DNA of 64,000 bases, from the NCBI RefSeq assembly GCF_014651835.1, contig NZ_BMXQ01000002.1, positions 434,001-498,000 of the forward strand, given 5' to 3'. A program made the position numbers and the translations under genes. Numbering within the stretch: position 1 is the first letter of the stretch; each line of letters starts with the position of its first letter. Under the pieces are notes generated by a model. The model saw only the letters and a list, made by a program, of their open reading frames with translations. It ran no database searches and was not told the DNA's origin. This DNA comes from Pigmentiphaga litoralis (GTDB lineage: Bacteria > Pseudomonadota > Gammaproteobacteria > Burkholderiales > Burkholderiaceae_B). Below, piece by piece: positions 63,589 through 64,000 of the stretch.

Positions 63589-64000
63589 CCCGTTCCGCCC
63601 ACAGGTCGGGCGCGAGGTCGTCCAAGTCTGCCGCCGCACGCGGGTGGACACGCTGCTGCGCGGGCGCGGGCTCATTGCCGGGCGCGGTCGAAAGATGCAG
63701 CGTCGGCACCCGTTCATCGTGGTGCTCAACGACGCGCCCATCATGCAGAAGGAATGGGGCCGGGCGATCGCCGCTGACGATGTGTGCGCGGTGATGTTGC
63801 TGCCGCAGGGCGGCGGCGGATCGAACCCGCTGCAAGTGGTGCTGCAGGTGGCGCTCATTGCGGCGTCCATCTATGCGCCCTACCTGGCGGGGCTGACGAC
63901 CACGCTGGCAAGCGGCGCCGTGGTGGCGTCGACGGCCGGGGCATTGCTGAGCGCTGGCGTCATGCTGGCGGGCGGCTTACTGATTAACGCGCTCCTGCCG
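63563..64000 (+). CDS. TipJ/host-specificity protein J, N-terminal part
   Basis: 146 residues visible before the window ends, MAHLIVCRDPFRPQVGREVV, VVLNDAPIMQKEWGRAIAAD and the hydrophobic QVALIAASIYAPYLAGLTTT. This is the N-terminus of TipJ-type central fibre proteins. The rest, and probably lysis genes, attR and any true tail fibre tip, are to the right. Confidence 0.8.
   Translation, partial: MAHLIVCRDPFRPQVGREVVQVCRRTRVDTLLRGRGLIAGRGRKMQRRHPFIVVLNDAPIMQKEWGRAIAADDVCAVMLLPQGGGGSNPLQVVLQVALIAASIYAPYLAGLTTTLASGAVVASTAGALLSAGVMLAGGLLINALLP

Overview
The window looks like chromosomal DNA from a high-GC betaproteobacterium, most likely Burkholderiales/Alcaligenaceae (Bordetella/Achromobacter-like). 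The pointers are the GC-rich codon use, a Bug/TctC solute-binding gene, a three-subunit pnt operon and a queA-tgt-yajC-secD-secF block. The genus cannot be fixed from the sequence alone. About half the window is host backbone (1-32143). The rest, from a tRNA-Leu gene onward, is the left part of an integrated lambda-like siphoprophage that runs off the right edge.

Host half. The window opens with the 3' end of glcF. Next is a four-gene DNA-repair cassette: MBL exonuclease, ATP-dependent ligase, Lhr-type helicase and metallophosphoesterase, with the first three overlapping stop to start and the fourth starting 2 bases after the helicase stop. The helicase carries a very large low-complexity insertion. 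Then come pntB/pntAB/pntAA (minus), a GntR/FadR regulator, a DapA-like aldolase, a NUDIX hydrolase, mnmA, an FMN-binding glutamate-synthase-family protein, a GST divergent from purB, a cytochrome c' and a cytochrome b561-like protein separated by a DUF3300 protein with long Gly-rich repeats, a LysR regulator divergent from an argininosuccinate-lyase-like enzyme plus a Bug receptor, and the leftward queA-tgt-yajC-secD-secF run. Four copies of a ~60-bp GC-rich hairpin repeat lie between host genes.

Prophage half (about 32144 to beyond 64000). The tRNA-Leu(CAA) 3' end is the probable attachment site, followed by three GTTCCGCA direct repeats and a leftward operon of integrase, a DUF4224 gene and small unknown genes. 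The switch region contains promoter PL with two operators, a small gene behind a near-consensus LexA box, an S24-type repressor, three operator-like sites, PR and a cro-like gene. A CII-like gene, a YbcO-like nuclease, O-like and P-like replication genes (O contains an iteron array), RusA and a Q-like gene follow. The packaging and head block is HNH, TerS, TerL, HK97-type portal, ClpP-like protease, capsid and connectors. The tail block is tail tube, G/GT with a canonical -1 slippery heptamer, tape measure, an SGNH-hydrolase-bearing fibre, DUF1833, NlpC/P60 and the start of a TipJ-like protein. Two likely morons interrupt it: a membrane-anchored coiled-coil protein and a lipoprotein with its own promoter and terminator. 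No holin, endolysin or attR is visible, so those probably lie to the right.

The most interesting signals are the LexA-controlled small gene converging on the repressor (a candidate antirepressor), the matched PL/PR operator architecture, the iterons inside the O-like gene, the G/GT frameshift site, the SGNH tail fibre, the helicase insertion and the dispersed hairpin repeat.
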